A stretch of DNA of 64,000 bases from NCBI RefSeq assembly GCF_030272615.1, contig NC_081415.1:508262873-508326872 (forward strand). The letters run 5' to 3'. Below are positions 1 through 11,762 of the stretch, one piece after another; within the stretch, counting starts at the first letter, position 1; every line of letters starts with the position of its first letter. This DNA is from Cryptomeria japonica. Its lineage: Eukaryota > Streptophyta > Pinopsida > Cupressales > Cupressaceae. The position numbers and the translations under genes are program-made. Under the pieces are notes generated by a model that saw only the letters and a program-made list of their open reading frames with translations, was not told the origin of the DNA and searched no databases.

Positions 1-477
1 AACTTTTTTTTTCAAGATTAGATGCCAAACTAGTATCCCATAAGTTAGAAGATCATGAGGAACTTGAGAAGGAGAACATTCAAAAATCTATTTTTCAATC
101 TAACAAGGGATTTGAGGAAGATTATTTTATCTACATCATAGAGGGGTTTCGTTCAAAACTTGAAGATAAATCAACACTTCCTAAGGTAGAAGTTTGTAAG
201 CAGCATAATCAGGCTGAAGAAATAGCCATGCTTTCCTTTGAATCACATGAGTTAGCTTCTTCCAATCAACAAGAATCAGTTCATAAAGATGAGACCAGGA
301 ATGAGAGTTCCAAGTTTTTCTTGTCAATGGGATGTCCTGTAAGGTATCTAGCTAGAATGAAGGCTAACGAATCATTTGAGATCATGCTTGTGCCCAAGTA
401 TGAGGTTTTAGTTGAAGAGCACCAATGTCACCTTACTCATTCATTTCAGAACAATAGTATGGACAACCAAAATGTCG
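1..477 (+). CDS. Partial coding exon of an unrecognised plant gene, open at the left window edge
   Basis: The frame starting at base 3 stays open from the window edge through the ATG at 228, giving about 158 codons before a consensus 5' splice site (G|GTAAGTG, GT at 478-479). The frame runs on into a stop at 483-485 just inside the presumed intron. The peptide is hydrophilic and rich in Glu, Lys and Ser, with no domain I recognise, no signal peptide and no membrane segment. The open left end and the near-perfect donor suggest a real internal exon, so the ATG at 228 is probably not the start. The next exon may be the degraded terminal exon at 2923 in the left arm of the inverted repeat. It could also be the tail of a retroelement ORF. 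No function is assigned. Confidence 0.45.
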
Positions 478-999
478 GTAAGTGAGATTGTTTTCTTTCC
501 TGAAGAGTCATTGTGGTAGCTCGTTAAGCATTTACTACTCCTTCATATTCTCTTGGCTACTCATGAACATGACAAGCATTGCAAATTGGGAAGAAAAAGG
601 TATATATTTTAAGATACCAATTAATGCTTTTGTTTAAATAGTTTGATCGTTTGGTTAGTGTAGGTTAAGTGAGGTTTTCAAGTTAAACAAGTGTTGCACA
701 TTAGATTAGATGCAGTTTTCATTTCCCTAAGTGCTTTGTGCATAGTTAGTTAGTTGTTAGTGAGTTTGTTGGGTTTTCTGGAAGCTTTCATTTCATTTGT
801 TTGTCAGTCGGCCACAGGTAAGATTGCAAAGATATTTCTTTAATTTCATTAATGGTTGCCAATAACAATGACATTATCATTATTGCTTGCAACTTTCATT
901 GATCAATTTCGAGCACCATTTTGATGTAATAAAATTATAGTGACATGAGTATCCTCTGCATATTTTCATTTATATCAACTTGAGGCTACTTTCAAAGGC
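478..999. other. T-rich intron-like sequence, no gene seen
   Basis: This stretch follows the splice donor at 478. It is T-rich on the plus strand with stops in all frames, as expected for a plant intron. Nothing else was recognised. Confidence 0.35.
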
Positions 1000-2922
1000 C
1001 ATGAGGAAAGTCATGGCTTGAAACCCTTACACATCTTCTCTTATTTTGAAGAGAGCTTTACAAGCTCAACAATGGCTCCAAATTATTGTCTCTATTTGTA
1101 TTGAAGGCGTTGTGCTTTTCAGTTGGTAATCCGATCCTTATGCTCTACAATTATGGCAATGCCCTTCAATGGTTGTGTTTGGGCCTTTGTCTTGATTTGT
1201 TGTTCTAGATGCCATTGATCACTGCTTACATGTATTATAACAAAAATCTCATATCCTTTGACTAGTATTCATGATTTACTCTCTCTAATTTAAAGTCCGA
1301 CTATCTTATATCTACTAGTTGTTACAACAAATACATCTTCATTCAGTAATAACTCTTGCATGTTTGTTTTGATACCATTGTCTTTCTATCAAAAACTACG
1401 ACTGTTCATAATTTTGAAGCTATTTATGATTTTTGACTTCTTCAAAACCCTCTGTCTTCAATACATGTTGATATGTTTTGAATGGACCATGAATACCCTT
1501 TTCTTTAGGCTTATGACTATATTTTCCATACGACTTTGATTGCGATTTCACTGTATTATTGTTTCCTTATTGTCTTTTCTTCCCTTTGTTGGTTTATAGT
1601 CTTCAATAATTGCAATCTCTTTGGTCCTATGTATTGAGCTCAAATTTTATAACATATAATGATAGTGTACTAAAAATTGAATCATAAATTTGTATATTAG
1701 CTTCTCTTTTCATTGTCAAACAACCCTAATGATTGTTCCTATTATCAAACTCTTAATACTTTGGTAGCTGCAAACCTAGGTCTTTAATTCCTAATTGGTG
1801 AATTCTTTCCTTCAATATACCCTTAGCTTTGATCTCTTATTCCCATTGTAACTTCTCTAATGAAATATAATCATAAAACATGCTTTGTAGGTCTATTTGT
1901 TCTCATCACCATAGATTGCACTATGTATTGAACACACTTGCTGCTATTATGATGTTTCCAATAACTCTTCAAACCTATGCTCTGCCCATGCACTGTCATT
2001 GGGATTGAAGGTCATTGTTTATTGATATCTTTGACATGCTTTATGAGCACTACAACCTTATGCTTGTCTATGGATTGTATGTTTTGATGAACTGTCACTT
2101 ATTTGTATTTGTCACTGTTTTGAGATCACTTTGATAATTATGAGCATCTCTGATTTTTGTGTCACTGCTTCCTTTCTATTTGCTTCTACTGATTACTTCT
2201 AACATTGAGGATTGCATACTATATTGCTTTCCATTGGCTATGAACACTATTGTATCTCTATTGTGTTTGAATACAGTGATTGAGTTATCTTTTGTTAATG
2301 CCTTTGAAATGGATTTATCATTCACTGTACACTGCATTTCATTGTCTTTAAGTTCTCATGATCTCCTCTCGATCAATATGTAGCATGATCTCACTGTATT
2401 TGATAGTGATTGTGATCATCTGTAAAAATGTCATTGGTGAGTATTGTTGTCTTCCATGACACTATGGTCCCATTGAACATCAATTTGCTATTTATATCAG
2501 TGAACTCACTACTTCAGTATTATGAATGATGAATTCATGTTTGATTTAGTCACCATGTCATGTAGGAAAACACACTAAATCTTTGCCAATAACAGTAGCA
2601 TAAATGATTACATGTTGGGCTCAACCCTTGTGGGAGCCCATTTTTCTCCACATGCTGTGATATTTGATATATCAGTTTGAACTTGTAAAGTATTTCAGTA
2701 AGGAATATCATACCTGTACCTGCACAATGAACAAACATGTTAGATAAAAATGAAATTCTGATTTTCATGGATATTTTTGATGATTTTCTGCACATTCTTT
2801 GATATTTCATCGTTCTTCATAACTTGTTTGATGCTCTATGAAAATAATTATTCATTTGCTGAAGTTACATATGAACTGATTAGGTATCCTGAGCTCAAAC
2901 ACCATTTTTTCATCTCTTGCAG

Positions 2923-2970
2923 ACACCTCTTGAGCAATAGAGTGTAAAAGAACACGAAGATAAGCGATAA
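2923..2970 (+). pseudogene. Degraded terminal exon in the left arm of the inverted repeat
   Basis: A pyrimidine tract and AG at 2921-2922 form a 3' splice site. The following bases align with the terminal exon in the opposite arm (3668-3711, minus). Here the equivalent frame meets a stop within the first few codons, so this copy looks non-coding. The match to the other arm continues into 3'UTR-like sequence to about 3150. If 1-477 belongs to the same locus, this would be its last exon, but that link is inference. Confidence 0.4.
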
Positions 2971-3667
2971 CTCAACTTCGGGAGTCCATCATTCAGCTAA
3001 TGATGGGTCCTTACTATTTTTCATATGCTTTCTTCCGTAAATGTATAGTTTCTTTTCATAATGCATTAAATGAGTTACTCCCATAGCTTGTGTGGGACAC
3101 TATACTTTTGATGTTCATGAATAAAGAAAGAATCCTTCTATGCAAAGTTGTAAACCATTCTTTTTTGAAAACACCTGCATTGAATATATTATTCATTTGG
3201 TAGCATCTCTTACTTGTATGAGAACTTGGACATAATGAGGTATGTACTTTTAATTTTTTTAGTGCAAATGTTGTCCCAGCTCTACCTGATTGAGATGGAT
3301 ATGGAATTAGGTAAAGATGTTAACCTAAATTCACCTCAACTCAATTAGGTAGACCTAGGACAACATTTGCATTAAAAAAATGAAAGCACGTATTTGATTA
3401 TGCTTATGTGCTCATACAAGTAAGAGATGCTATCAACTGAAGCAATAGATTCAATGCAAATGTTCTTCCAAGAAACAAGAGTATACAACATGTGTATAAC
3501 AATTGTTTTATTTATTCACGAATTTAAAAAGTATAGTGTCCCACACAAACTGTGGGAGTAACTAATTCAATGTATCATAAAAGAAAACTATACATTTACA
3601 GAAGAAAACATATGAAAGGAGTAGAGATCTATTATTGCTTGAATGACAAATCTCTAAGGCAGAGTTG

Positions 3668-3711
3668 TCACTTTTCCTCATGCTCCTCACACTCTGTTGC
3701 TCCAGAAGTGC
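3668..3711 (-). pseudogene. Terminal exon copy on the minus strand, right arm of the inverted repeat
   Basis: On the minus strand a pyrimidine-rich tract ends in CAG (complement of 3712-3714). It is followed by 44 nt that finish an open frame with residues TSGATECEEHEEK and a TGA (complement of 3668-3670). The acidic 14-codon tail is the better preserved of the two arm copies. The protein family is not recognised. The upstream exon on this strand may be 5309-5386. Expressed or relic is not decidable from sequence alone. Confidence 0.35.
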
Positions 3712-4710
3712 CTGCAAATGGTGAAAAGTGGTGTTAGAGCTCAGGATACCTAATCAGTTCATATGTAAAATCAATAAATTAATAGTTGCTTTCATAAAAC
3801 ATCAAAACAATTATGCAGTCATCACATATATTAGAGAGGAAAGTAGAAAAATGATCATGAATATACATTAGAATCTAAACTTCATTGTTTCATTTAACAT
3901 GTTTATTCATTGTGTAGGTATAGGTATCATATTCATTGCTGGATTATTTTATATTGAAATCAAATATCATAGCATGTTGAGTAAAATGGGCTCCCACAAG
4001 GGTTGAGCCTAGCATGTTGCAATCTAATGTTTAACAAAGTCAAGGGTCTTTCTTGTTTCAAGGTAATTCACTCAAGAAGGGGTTCATCATTCACAACAGT
4101 GAATTGATGAATGCACTGGTATAAATAACAAATCACTGCTCAATAGAACGACACTAACATAAGAAAGACAAGTAGCAGAAAATTAAATGACAGTGGCAAA
4201 ATAGGGTTTTCCCTCAGTCAAAGGGGTCAAACAACAACAGTATAGGTCATTTCTATAGTCAAAGGATAATGCTTTCAAGCTTATATGACAGTGGTGAAAA
4301 GATGCAGCAAAAAACATAATACACAGTGATAACAAGAAGAGTAAAGGTGTTGTAGCTTTTACATGGAGCTATGTTTGAACAATCTCAAAAGCATTCATGA
4401 GATGCAGAATGCATAAATAAGGATATAATAATCTTATCCTATAAGTTACAATGGCAATCATTTTCATATCAATGAGTAATGCTACAACAGAGATGGAATG
4501 AGAACTCATTGAGTTTGCAACATCATGAAAATATAGAGCTTTTATTGGAAGATGAAGTTAAGACTATCTTGGAAGGGTCGAACATAGTCCTACTGAATCA
4601 ATCCATGAAAGTGACAAAAAATAAGAGATAGAGGTCACATGGTGATATTCACCATGCACAAAAGGAATAATGCAAAGTGCAACCAACAATGAAACTTAGA
4701 TCAAGCCACA

Positions 4711-5108
4711 ACCTGCACATTGTATACTCATGGAGAACAGGAAAATGTGGTTTCAACCCATACATTATCACAACACCTTCAATATAGACATAGAGGATAA
4801 TGAGAAGTCATTGTTGAGCCTTTAAGGTTCCTTCAAAATCAAAGATAAAGGTGTAAGGGTTCAAGCCACGACCTGCCTTATGGCCTTAGAATGCAGCATC
4901 AAGATCACAACCTGCACATTGTATACTCATGGAGAATAGAAAAATGTGGTTTCAACCCGTACATTATCACAACACCTTCAATACAGATAGAGAGGATAAT
5001 GAGAAGCCATTGTTGAGCCTTTAAGGTTCCTTCAAAATCAGAGATAAAGGTGTAAGGGTTCAAGCCACGACCTGCCTTATGGCCTTAGAATGCAGCATCA
5101 AGATCGAA
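4711..5108. repeat. 199-bp tandem duplication
   Basis: 4711-4909 is followed directly by a near-identical copy at 4910-5108, sharing for example the bases ACCTGCACATTGTATACTC at both starts. It lies inside the right arm of the large inverted repeat. The left arm has only one equivalent (about 1005-1200), so the duplication arose after the inverted duplication. Confidence 0.85.
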
Positions 5109-5308
5109 AGAAGTAAGAATGTATCAAGTTTTCTAGTTATGACCTGCATAATGAATTCAAACTCACAAAATCTTTCTTAGATTTGATCATCAAAAGGAGC
5201 TACAACATCACTCATCAAATGCACAAAGAATAACGTTGCAACTGGGAACTGTCACAATTGGAGGTGGAGCTGAAAGAGATGTTTTCATTCACAAGTGATA
5301 AAGCTTAC

Positions 5309-5386
5309 CATGGCAAATTGAGTATTGCCTTCAAACTCTTCCAAGTATGGTGGCACCAAGGAGTAGTGAGAAAGCAAATGATAAAT
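5309..5386 (-). CDS. Possible internal exon (26 codons) of an unrecognised minus-strand gene
   Basis: On the minus strand, 78 nt (exactly 26 codons, phase 0) lie between an acceptor CAG (complement of 5387-5389) and a donor GTAAGC (complement of 5303-5308). The peptide runs from IYHLLSHY to NTQFAM and has no stop. The next acceptor would be at about 5242, opening a short frame to a stop. The order fits a minus-strand gene running toward the terminal exon at 3668-3711, but the region upstream has been replaced by retroelement sequence from about 5430. No family recognised. It may be a chance open interval. Confidence 0.3.
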
Positions 5387-5429
5387 CTGCATCAAATACG
5401 AACCACAAAATATGCCATTCTTTTTGTTA

Positions 5430-6290
5430 AAACTCATACTCTCCAAGATGATCATCTGCAACCACAATAGTGTCAGTCTAAAAATAATGAACATCGTTAG
5501 AGGATTCCCCTTTATCTAAAGATTCATTTGAGAAATCTTTAGTTTTAGAGGCCTCAAAAGTAGTTTTGTCATCTAAGTTAACAAATGAATCCCAATCACT
5601 CGGGAGAGAAAGCATTTTTAATTGGCAGATGATTATCAACCTGATTAGACCATGGTGTGCTAAAGAAATATGCTTGCACTTTTGGACCACTTAACTCATA
5701 CATTTAAGGGAATGAAACAAAAAAGATGACACAATTACTAGCATTTTGTGTCGTACATGTAAGATTAACCTAAAATGTATGAAAAATACATTAGTATATT
5801 TTTCGTCGTAGGTAATATACTAAATAATGAACCTAGTGACATCTTTCCATATCCTTGGCAACGAGGCTAATTTCATACCTTGCCCTTGGACCATGTTGAC
5901 TGATTCACCCCTTCTCAATAATTTCTTCCTGATAGGCCGCAAGTCCACAACTCTCTTTGAATTGGATGAAAAATATGTTTAACCTGTCGTGGCCAATCTA
6001 GTGACTTCAACCACAATGTCAATATTGATGGGAAATTCTATTCCTCAGACACAAACCTGATTATCATGAAAAACCATTGCAAATTCAAAGACAACCTTCT
6101 TATCAAACCCCCTTAGTCATTTAAAATAAGTATCCCAGTCTTTTCATTTTAACAAATCATAGCATCCTTGTTCTTATGAGCCCTTAGTTCATCCATGGAG
6201 ACTGGTTCATAAAGTGATCGTCAATCCTTGACCATGATTGTAGCAAAAAGTTTCTACAATGACAATGCTTAAAACAGTTCTAGGAGTTTA
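5430..6290 (-). pseudogene. Degraded retroelement ORF, leftward copy
   Basis: Read on the minus strand from about 6250 downwards, this is the reverse-complement counterpart of the ORF at 6713-7640. It includes the blocks matching the FYDFFKRLEWD, GFDKKVAFEF and SWDSFVN-type segments of the rightward copy. Stops and small indels break it into pieces, and the longest open stretch is the 70-codon piece at 5478-5690. It is older or less constrained than the rightward copy. No function is expected. Confidence 0.55.
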
Positions 6291-7560
6291 CCACTATGAC
6301 AAAACCACTCATAGAGACAAGCGTAGTTTGTCGTTTCCTTGAAAAATGGTATTAAGGACAATTTCCAAAGAAACATGGTAAGGATAGAATAATAGATACG
6401 ACACGTGAGTTGGAATTATTATGGGAAGTGAGTTGGAATTATTACGAGAGGATGAAGAGATGGGGTGTATCGGTTTATAATTAATGACAATAATAACAAT
6501 GAAATGATAGGGTCAAGATACATCGGCTCCCCCTATCTTGACCCTGTTATTTCTTTTTTATTATTGCCATTAATTATAAATAGATATGCCTCATCTCTCT
6601 ATCCTCCCACAATAATTCCAACTCACCTACCATATCTATTATTCTAGACTTACCGTGTTTCTTTCCAAACTGTCCTTAATACCATTTTTCAGGGAAACAA
6701 CAAACTACGATTGTGTTTGTGAGTGGTTTCGCCATAGTGGTAACCATGGCCAAGGATCGACGACCACATTATGAACTAGTCTCCATGGATGAACTAAGGT
6801 CTCAGAAGAACAAGGAATTCTATGATTTTTTCAAGCGTCTAGAGTGGGATATCTATTTTAAACGACTAAGGGGGTTTGATAAGAAGGTTGCTTTTGAATT
6901 TACAATGGGTTTTCATGATAATCAATTTTATGTCTCAGGAATGGAATTTCCCCTCAATATTGACATTGTGGTTGAATTCACTAGATTGCCCACGGCAGGT
7001 GAAGCATATTTTCCATCTAGTTCAAAGAAAGTTGTAGACTTGCAGCATATTAGGAAGAAATTCTTGATAAGGGGTGAATCAATCAGCATGGTCCAAGAGT
7101 AAGGTACAAAATTAGCCTCGTTGCCAGGGATTTGGAAGGATGTCACTAGGTTCATTATTTAGTATAGTACTTGCGACAAGAGGTATGTTTATGTATTTTC
7201 CAAACATTTTAGGTTGATATTACATTTTTGTCACAACACGCTAGTCAATGTGCCCTATTTTTTGTTCATTCCCTAAATGTATGAGTGAAACTGCCCAAGA
7301 GGGCACACCATAGTTCTTAAGCATGCCATGGTCTAATCAAGTTGATAATCATCCACAAATTAAAAATGCTTTCTCTCTCGAGTGATTGAGATTCATTTGT
7401 TAACTTGAATGACAACTACTTCTGAGGCCTCTGAAAGTAAAGATTCCTCAAATAAAGGGGAATCCTCTGAAGAAGTTCATTCTCTTGAGTCTGACTTTGA
7501 TGTGGTTTCAAATTATCTTCTTGGTAAGCCTAAAGAAGAAAGTAGAAATCTTGATAATGA
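5430..7560. repeat. Second large inverted repeat, centre near 6527, 13-nt loop
   Basis: The stems meet at 6520 and 6534: GATAGGGTCAAGATA is mirrored by TATCTTGACCCTGTT, with a 13-nt loop at 6521-6533. The match continues outward through 6370-6480 versus 6560-6690 and through the ORF copies (about 5820-6240 versus 6720-7160, and 5478-5690 versus 7310-7570). Identity is high near the loop and falls outward. The arms are head-to-head copies of a retroelement ORF. The structure would extrude or transcribe as a hairpin of roughly 1 kb. Confidence 0.8.
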
Positions 7561-8488
7561 TTCTAGCCCCATGAAAGAAAAAGCCCTTCATAAGATGGCG
7601 AATAAGACCCCTAGTCCAAAAGTTTGAGAAATTGGGGCTTTAAGTGCTCCACAAGATGGTCCAAGGGCAAGGTACGAAATTAGCCTTGTTGTTAGGGATA
7701 TGGAAACATGTCTTACGTTCATCATTTGGTATATTACCTGCGACGGGAGGTATTTTTATGTATTTGCCAAAAAATTTAGGTTGATATTACATTTATGGCG
7801 CAACATGCTAGTCAATGTGCCTTATTTTTTTTTTCATTTCCTCAAACGTATGAGTCAAGCTATCCAAGAGGGTGCAATGTAGTTCTCAAGCACGCCATGG
7901 TCTGATCAAGTTGATAATCATCTGCCAATTAAAAATGCTTTCTCACCTGAGTGATTGGGATTCATTTGTTAACATAGACATGACAAAACTAGTTTTGAGG
8001 CCTTTGAAAGTAAAGATTCTTCAAATGAATTCTCAAATAAAGGGGAATCCTTTCAAGAAGTTCTTTCTCTTGAGATTGATAATTGTGTGGTTACAGATGA
8101 TCTTCCTAGTAAGCATGAAGAGGAAATTAGAAATCTTGATAATGATTCTAGCCCTGTGAAAGAAAAAGCCCTTCATAAGATGGTCAATAAGACCCCTAGT
8201 CCAAAATTTTGAGAAATTGGGGCTTCAAGTGCTTCACACTTTAAAAATCCCAAGGTTGAAGGGATGTCTTCGAAATCGGTCAAAAGGAAACAAACCTTTA
8301 GTCCCAGTAAAAAACACATCAAAACCCTTTCTGTGACAAGAAGGGTAAAACATGGTTGGCAACTCAAAAATCCCTTATGACTAAACTGGATGATTTGTCT
8401 AAGGTGGCTATTTGTATAGGGAGTCAACAAGGAGAGAATGTTGATTCAAACCTAGAAATCTTGTCTAAAAAATTAAGGAAATAGGGTT
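6713..8488 (+). pseudogene. Retroelement-associated ORF resembling plant transposon-associated proteins, 5' part
   Basis: An open reading frame of 129 codons starts at 6713; an in-frame ATG at 6746 (MAKDRRPHYE) may be the better start. The segment from KEFYDFFKRLEWD through VVEFTRLPTAGEAYF resembles the hydrophobic-core repeats of plant 'putative transposon protein' ORFs carried by non-autonomous LTR elements. This is a weak family call from pattern alone. After a stop at about 7100 the coding signal continues in pieces (7409-7627, 7700-7882, 7980-8220 and 8260-8480) with acidic Ser/Glu-rich and then basic segments, including MSSKSVKRKQTFSPSKKH. The frame is cut at 8488 by a minus-strand LTR and resumes at 10949. 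Several stops and a 568-bp internal duplication make it a relic. Confidence 0.5.
7090..8225. repeat. 568-bp tandem duplication inside the retroelement ORF
   Basis: The block from about 7090 recurs from about 7658. For example AAGGTAC at 7101 matches the same bases at 7669, and the Ser/Glu-rich stretch at 7420-7620 matches 7990-8200. The copies differ by scattered substitutions. The minus-strand copy in the inverted repeat (5430-5900) has only one unit, so the duplication is specific to the rightward copy. Confidence 0.75.
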
Positions 8489-10948
8489 TGTTAGACACAA
8501 TGTGCCACTGAGAGGGGGGGTGAATCAGTGGTTACAAACTTTTCCCTTTATTTATCCTATGTCTGTATACCAATTATTAGATCTAACAAAAAGAAGACTT
8601 ACCCATTTGATGGGAGACTATCACTAATGAAATCGCACATGAAAGGACATCACATAACACCAACATATATGAGGAAAAGCCAAGATGGGAAAAACCTCGA
8701 TGAGAAATGCTCTTGGAGTCTACTGCTCCAATCCAACCTCACAATGAATCTCTAATTACAATGTTTAGGGCACCAACCCAAAGAGATACAACCCATGCAC
8801 CGAGCTCCAACTCAGTGGTCTACAATGAGTATATTCAAATACAAAAGTAATAGTCTTGTTACAAATGAATTTTGTAACTCTTCTGCAAATCTCTCTACCG
8901 GTTTTCCTCTCTCAGATTCTCTGTCGATTCTCTGCTCACCTCTTAGCTGGAGCACAATCTCCTGATGCAACCTGCTCTCTGCTACACCTTCACCTATTCA
9001 AATCTTCTTCTACTTCATTGGTTCATCTCTCTATCGATTTTTCTCTCTAACGGTTATTTCTCTTCTCTCTACTACACTGCTGCTCTCCATTGATACTACA
9101 CTCTGCCAGTTCTATTCCTGCCTTCTCTGCAGTCTTTTGCAACTCTTCTCTGTTGGTATAGTCACCACCAGTTTACTCCTTTGTCAGACTCAACGGCTGA
9201 CTACCAGTTCTCTCTCTGTTGTCGATTGAACACTTCAACCCTATTCTTCCTCACACTCAGTCTCTTCTTCTTCTTCTTGGTGAGCACTTGACTTATTTCA
9301 CTTTTTTTAGCAGCAATACCCTCTCATCTAGTGACAACCTTCATTGATTTTGGCTTGCATATTTATAAACTGGTTTTCCTACCAAAGCCAATTTAAATTT
9401 TGAATGGTTAGGGTTTCCTCATCGACCTCGAGGCAAACCAAATCTAATCAAATCTCATCAAATCTGATCACCTAGATTGATGAACTGCAACTCATCAATC
9501 AATCCTGCCATTGTCGTGCCTTCCTGATCACACCTTCTATTTTTAGCAACCTGCATTTAACTTGTCGGCGGATCTCTTGGTCGATCACCAAGAATGGTTT
9601 TGTGTTCTCCTTCACCTACCTCGATCTGGTCAACCAGTCTGTTTTGGATCTCTTTTGTCCGTTTGACCTCAAGTCCTAAACCTCTACTGCACATTTTGTG
9701 AATCATGTAGTCGACATAAATGTGGACCTGTCACCTTCTACTCCTCGCCTGACACTTTACCAACTCAACAAGTTGACATGTGCATGCATGTCACTTCACC
9801 TCCACGTGGCCCCTATGTTGGCATCCACCTTTGCTGGATCATCTATGTCGGTATGGATGGACCAACTCCATTACCGAGTTCTTCTACTGATTCACAAACC
9901 CTACTATTTATACCCTAACCGATCTCCCATCACCTTGCACTCTACTTCTCTTCCAGTGGAACACTCAACCAGTCATCACATTTGCTAACCAACCTTATGC
10001 ACATCTTCATTAGATGGGAGTCTTCTGCATCTGCACTTTGTCTGCATTACCGATAAACACCTTGATGACCCCATGTCATCAACCTTCAACACAATCTATC
10101 TTCAATCCGTAAATGTCTTCTGTCTGTAGCTACTCAGCCTTGCCTTCTTCTTCATCAGCCCATACATCATCTCAACCGATTTGTCATGATGAAAAACCCA
10201 TCACTTCTTTACTCTTCCTTTTCTATCCTGGTAGCACATTGTACCTTCTCTGTTGGTCCAGTGCATATCTTTGATTTCATGCACTTAAGGAATCCTTTTG
10301 TTTCACCAGTAGATCTGGTGTGAGCCTTCAATCACCTACCTTTGACTCTTTTGTCTTATCTCACAAAACTATGATGCACACTTTGCATTATAGGAGATAA
10401 ACTCCACTTACCGGTGGGAGTGGATCTTTGTCATCTGCATTCTTTAATGCACTAATGTGGCTTCCCTGTTTGAGCAGCATATCTTGAGCTAGACACATGT
10501 GATCCAGTTAGGGCACATTCACTGCAGTCATTTCTTCAAATGGTGACTTCATCTTTATCCAGTGGGAGTCCTATTGTTTTTCATCCACGCAACATACTAG
10601 TGACCTGTACATCCTTCTCTTCCGGTGTTGATGTGATTTAGATAACATTCTGCCTCTTCATCACAATCAACAACCCAACATCTTGCACACTCATAGATGT
10701 CATCATTTACCAGTTGTTATATCATACAGGTCTCCTGTCTATATCTTCAACACAAGTCAAACACTAAATTGTGTACCAATGACTCCAATGGTCATTGTGT
10801 TGAATGACATTCTCTCTCTTACCAGTGACCTATAAAGCAAGGTGACATCATCACATCCGGTATGCATCAATGATAGTACTGCACATACATATCTTATATC
10901 GGTAGCCATCCTATATCGGTTGACATCAATGACAACACAATGCCAATA
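8489..10948 (-). mobile_element. Solo LTR of a Ty1/copia-type element, minus orientation
   Basis: On the minus strand the segment begins TATTGGCATTGTGTTGTC (an altered TGTTGGCATTG start) and ends with a CACTGATTCACCCCC motif followed by CTAACA. The same terminal signature closes the LTR at 36365-37333. Flanks are GGGTT at 8484-8488 and GGATC at 10949-10953, a 5-bp target duplication only if two transitions are allowed. A minus-strand TATAAATAG (complement of 9904-9912) lies inside, as expected for an LTR promoter. It interrupts the ORF that runs from 6713 to 11575. No internal genes remain, so it is read as a solo LTR of about 2.46 kb. The exact ends are less certain than for the other elements. 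Confidence 0.6.
9904..9912 (-). promoter_or_regulatory. Candidate TATA box of the minus-strand LTR
   Basis: The complement of 9904-9912 reads TATAAATAG, inside the LTR at 8489-10948. It is placed as an RNA polymerase II promoter for an element transcribed leftward. Confidence 0.4.
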
Positions 10949-11575
10949 GGATCGGGCTAGTCATACATGCCAAGAGAAGAAGGACAAAAGAAAATAAGTC
11001 TGTCGTCCTTGAGACAGTGACTGCTAGTGAAAAGTCACCAATGGTGACTATTAATCCAAAACTAGAGACCCCTGCTACTGCAAAGTCTCCCATAAAAGAA
11101 CATATGTGTGAATCTGAAAAAAAATATCATCATTTCTTTCTCCAACACATTACCATACTAACAAAAAGTTAGGGGGAGATGATATGGAACTAGCTATAAC
11201 AGAGCATATAGATTAGGCGAAATGTAAAACCTTGCCACGTGCAAGGCAAACAATGTTAATCACATAGGCAATCAGAACAAAGTGATGATAAATTGTCTTA
11301 TCTGAATAACAAAGGAGCAGGACAAAAGTATAGGGACCAAGAATATGTGTTACAATGAAAGGATGAAATTGGGATTCTAAAGAGATTGATTGACAAATTC
11401 AATAATGAAAATTGTATCCTTCGGGATCAATTGCAAGAGGCCCATGTTGTTAATTAGAAATAGGTAGAAGAGATTGGCAAAATCAAAATAGAACTTGAAT
11501 CTAGATATATGGAGCATACACTGCATCTCAAGGAGATCACTGGCACACTCCATAGATTATCTGGTTTGTGAAACT
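10949..11575 (+). pseudogene. 3' part of the interrupted retroelement ORF
   Basis: Right of the LTR an open frame of about 65 codons (starting around 10970, Lys/Thr/Glu/Ser-rich, with SVVLETVTASEKSP) continues the basic tail of the ORF seen before 8488. Further on, about 11370-11570, comes a heptad-rich segment (IDKFNNENCILRDQLQEA and similar), consistent with a coiled coil. Stops at about 11170 and 11455 disable it. The coiled-coil C-terminus is shared with the ORFs at 35310-35951 and 41040-44300. Confidence 0.45.
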
Positions 11576-11762
11576 AATGGGGGTTGAAAAGGGTTATTAT
11601 TTTACTTTTTCTTTTCCCTTTTTAATATCCTTTACTGTGTCTTCCTGTCACCATTTGTTACAAGAACTCTAGATATTTGATAAAATACATAATAAAATTA
11701 AAACTGTTAAAGATATCAAAATCCCTAAAGATGCTAATCGTTTCATATGATCTAATGGAAGG

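Larger units (their letters stand above)
1000..5108. repeat. Large imperfect inverted repeat, centre near 3317
   Basis: The sequence at about 1000-3312 recurs in reverse complement at about 3322-5108. Anchors include a block near 2611-2641 matching 3986-4016, the block at 3074-3100 matching 3536-3562, and 3263-3294 matching 3341-3371. The outermost match pairs about 1005-1120 with both 4790-4890 and 4990-5090. Identity looks moderate (roughly 70-90% by eye), with indels, and arm lengths are unequal. The innermost loop is only a few bases, near 3313-3320. Each arm contains the same intron 3' end, a short terminal exon and a 3'UTR-like stretch. This suggests a tail-to-tail duplication of a gene end rather than a classical transposon. 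Confidence 0.7.
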
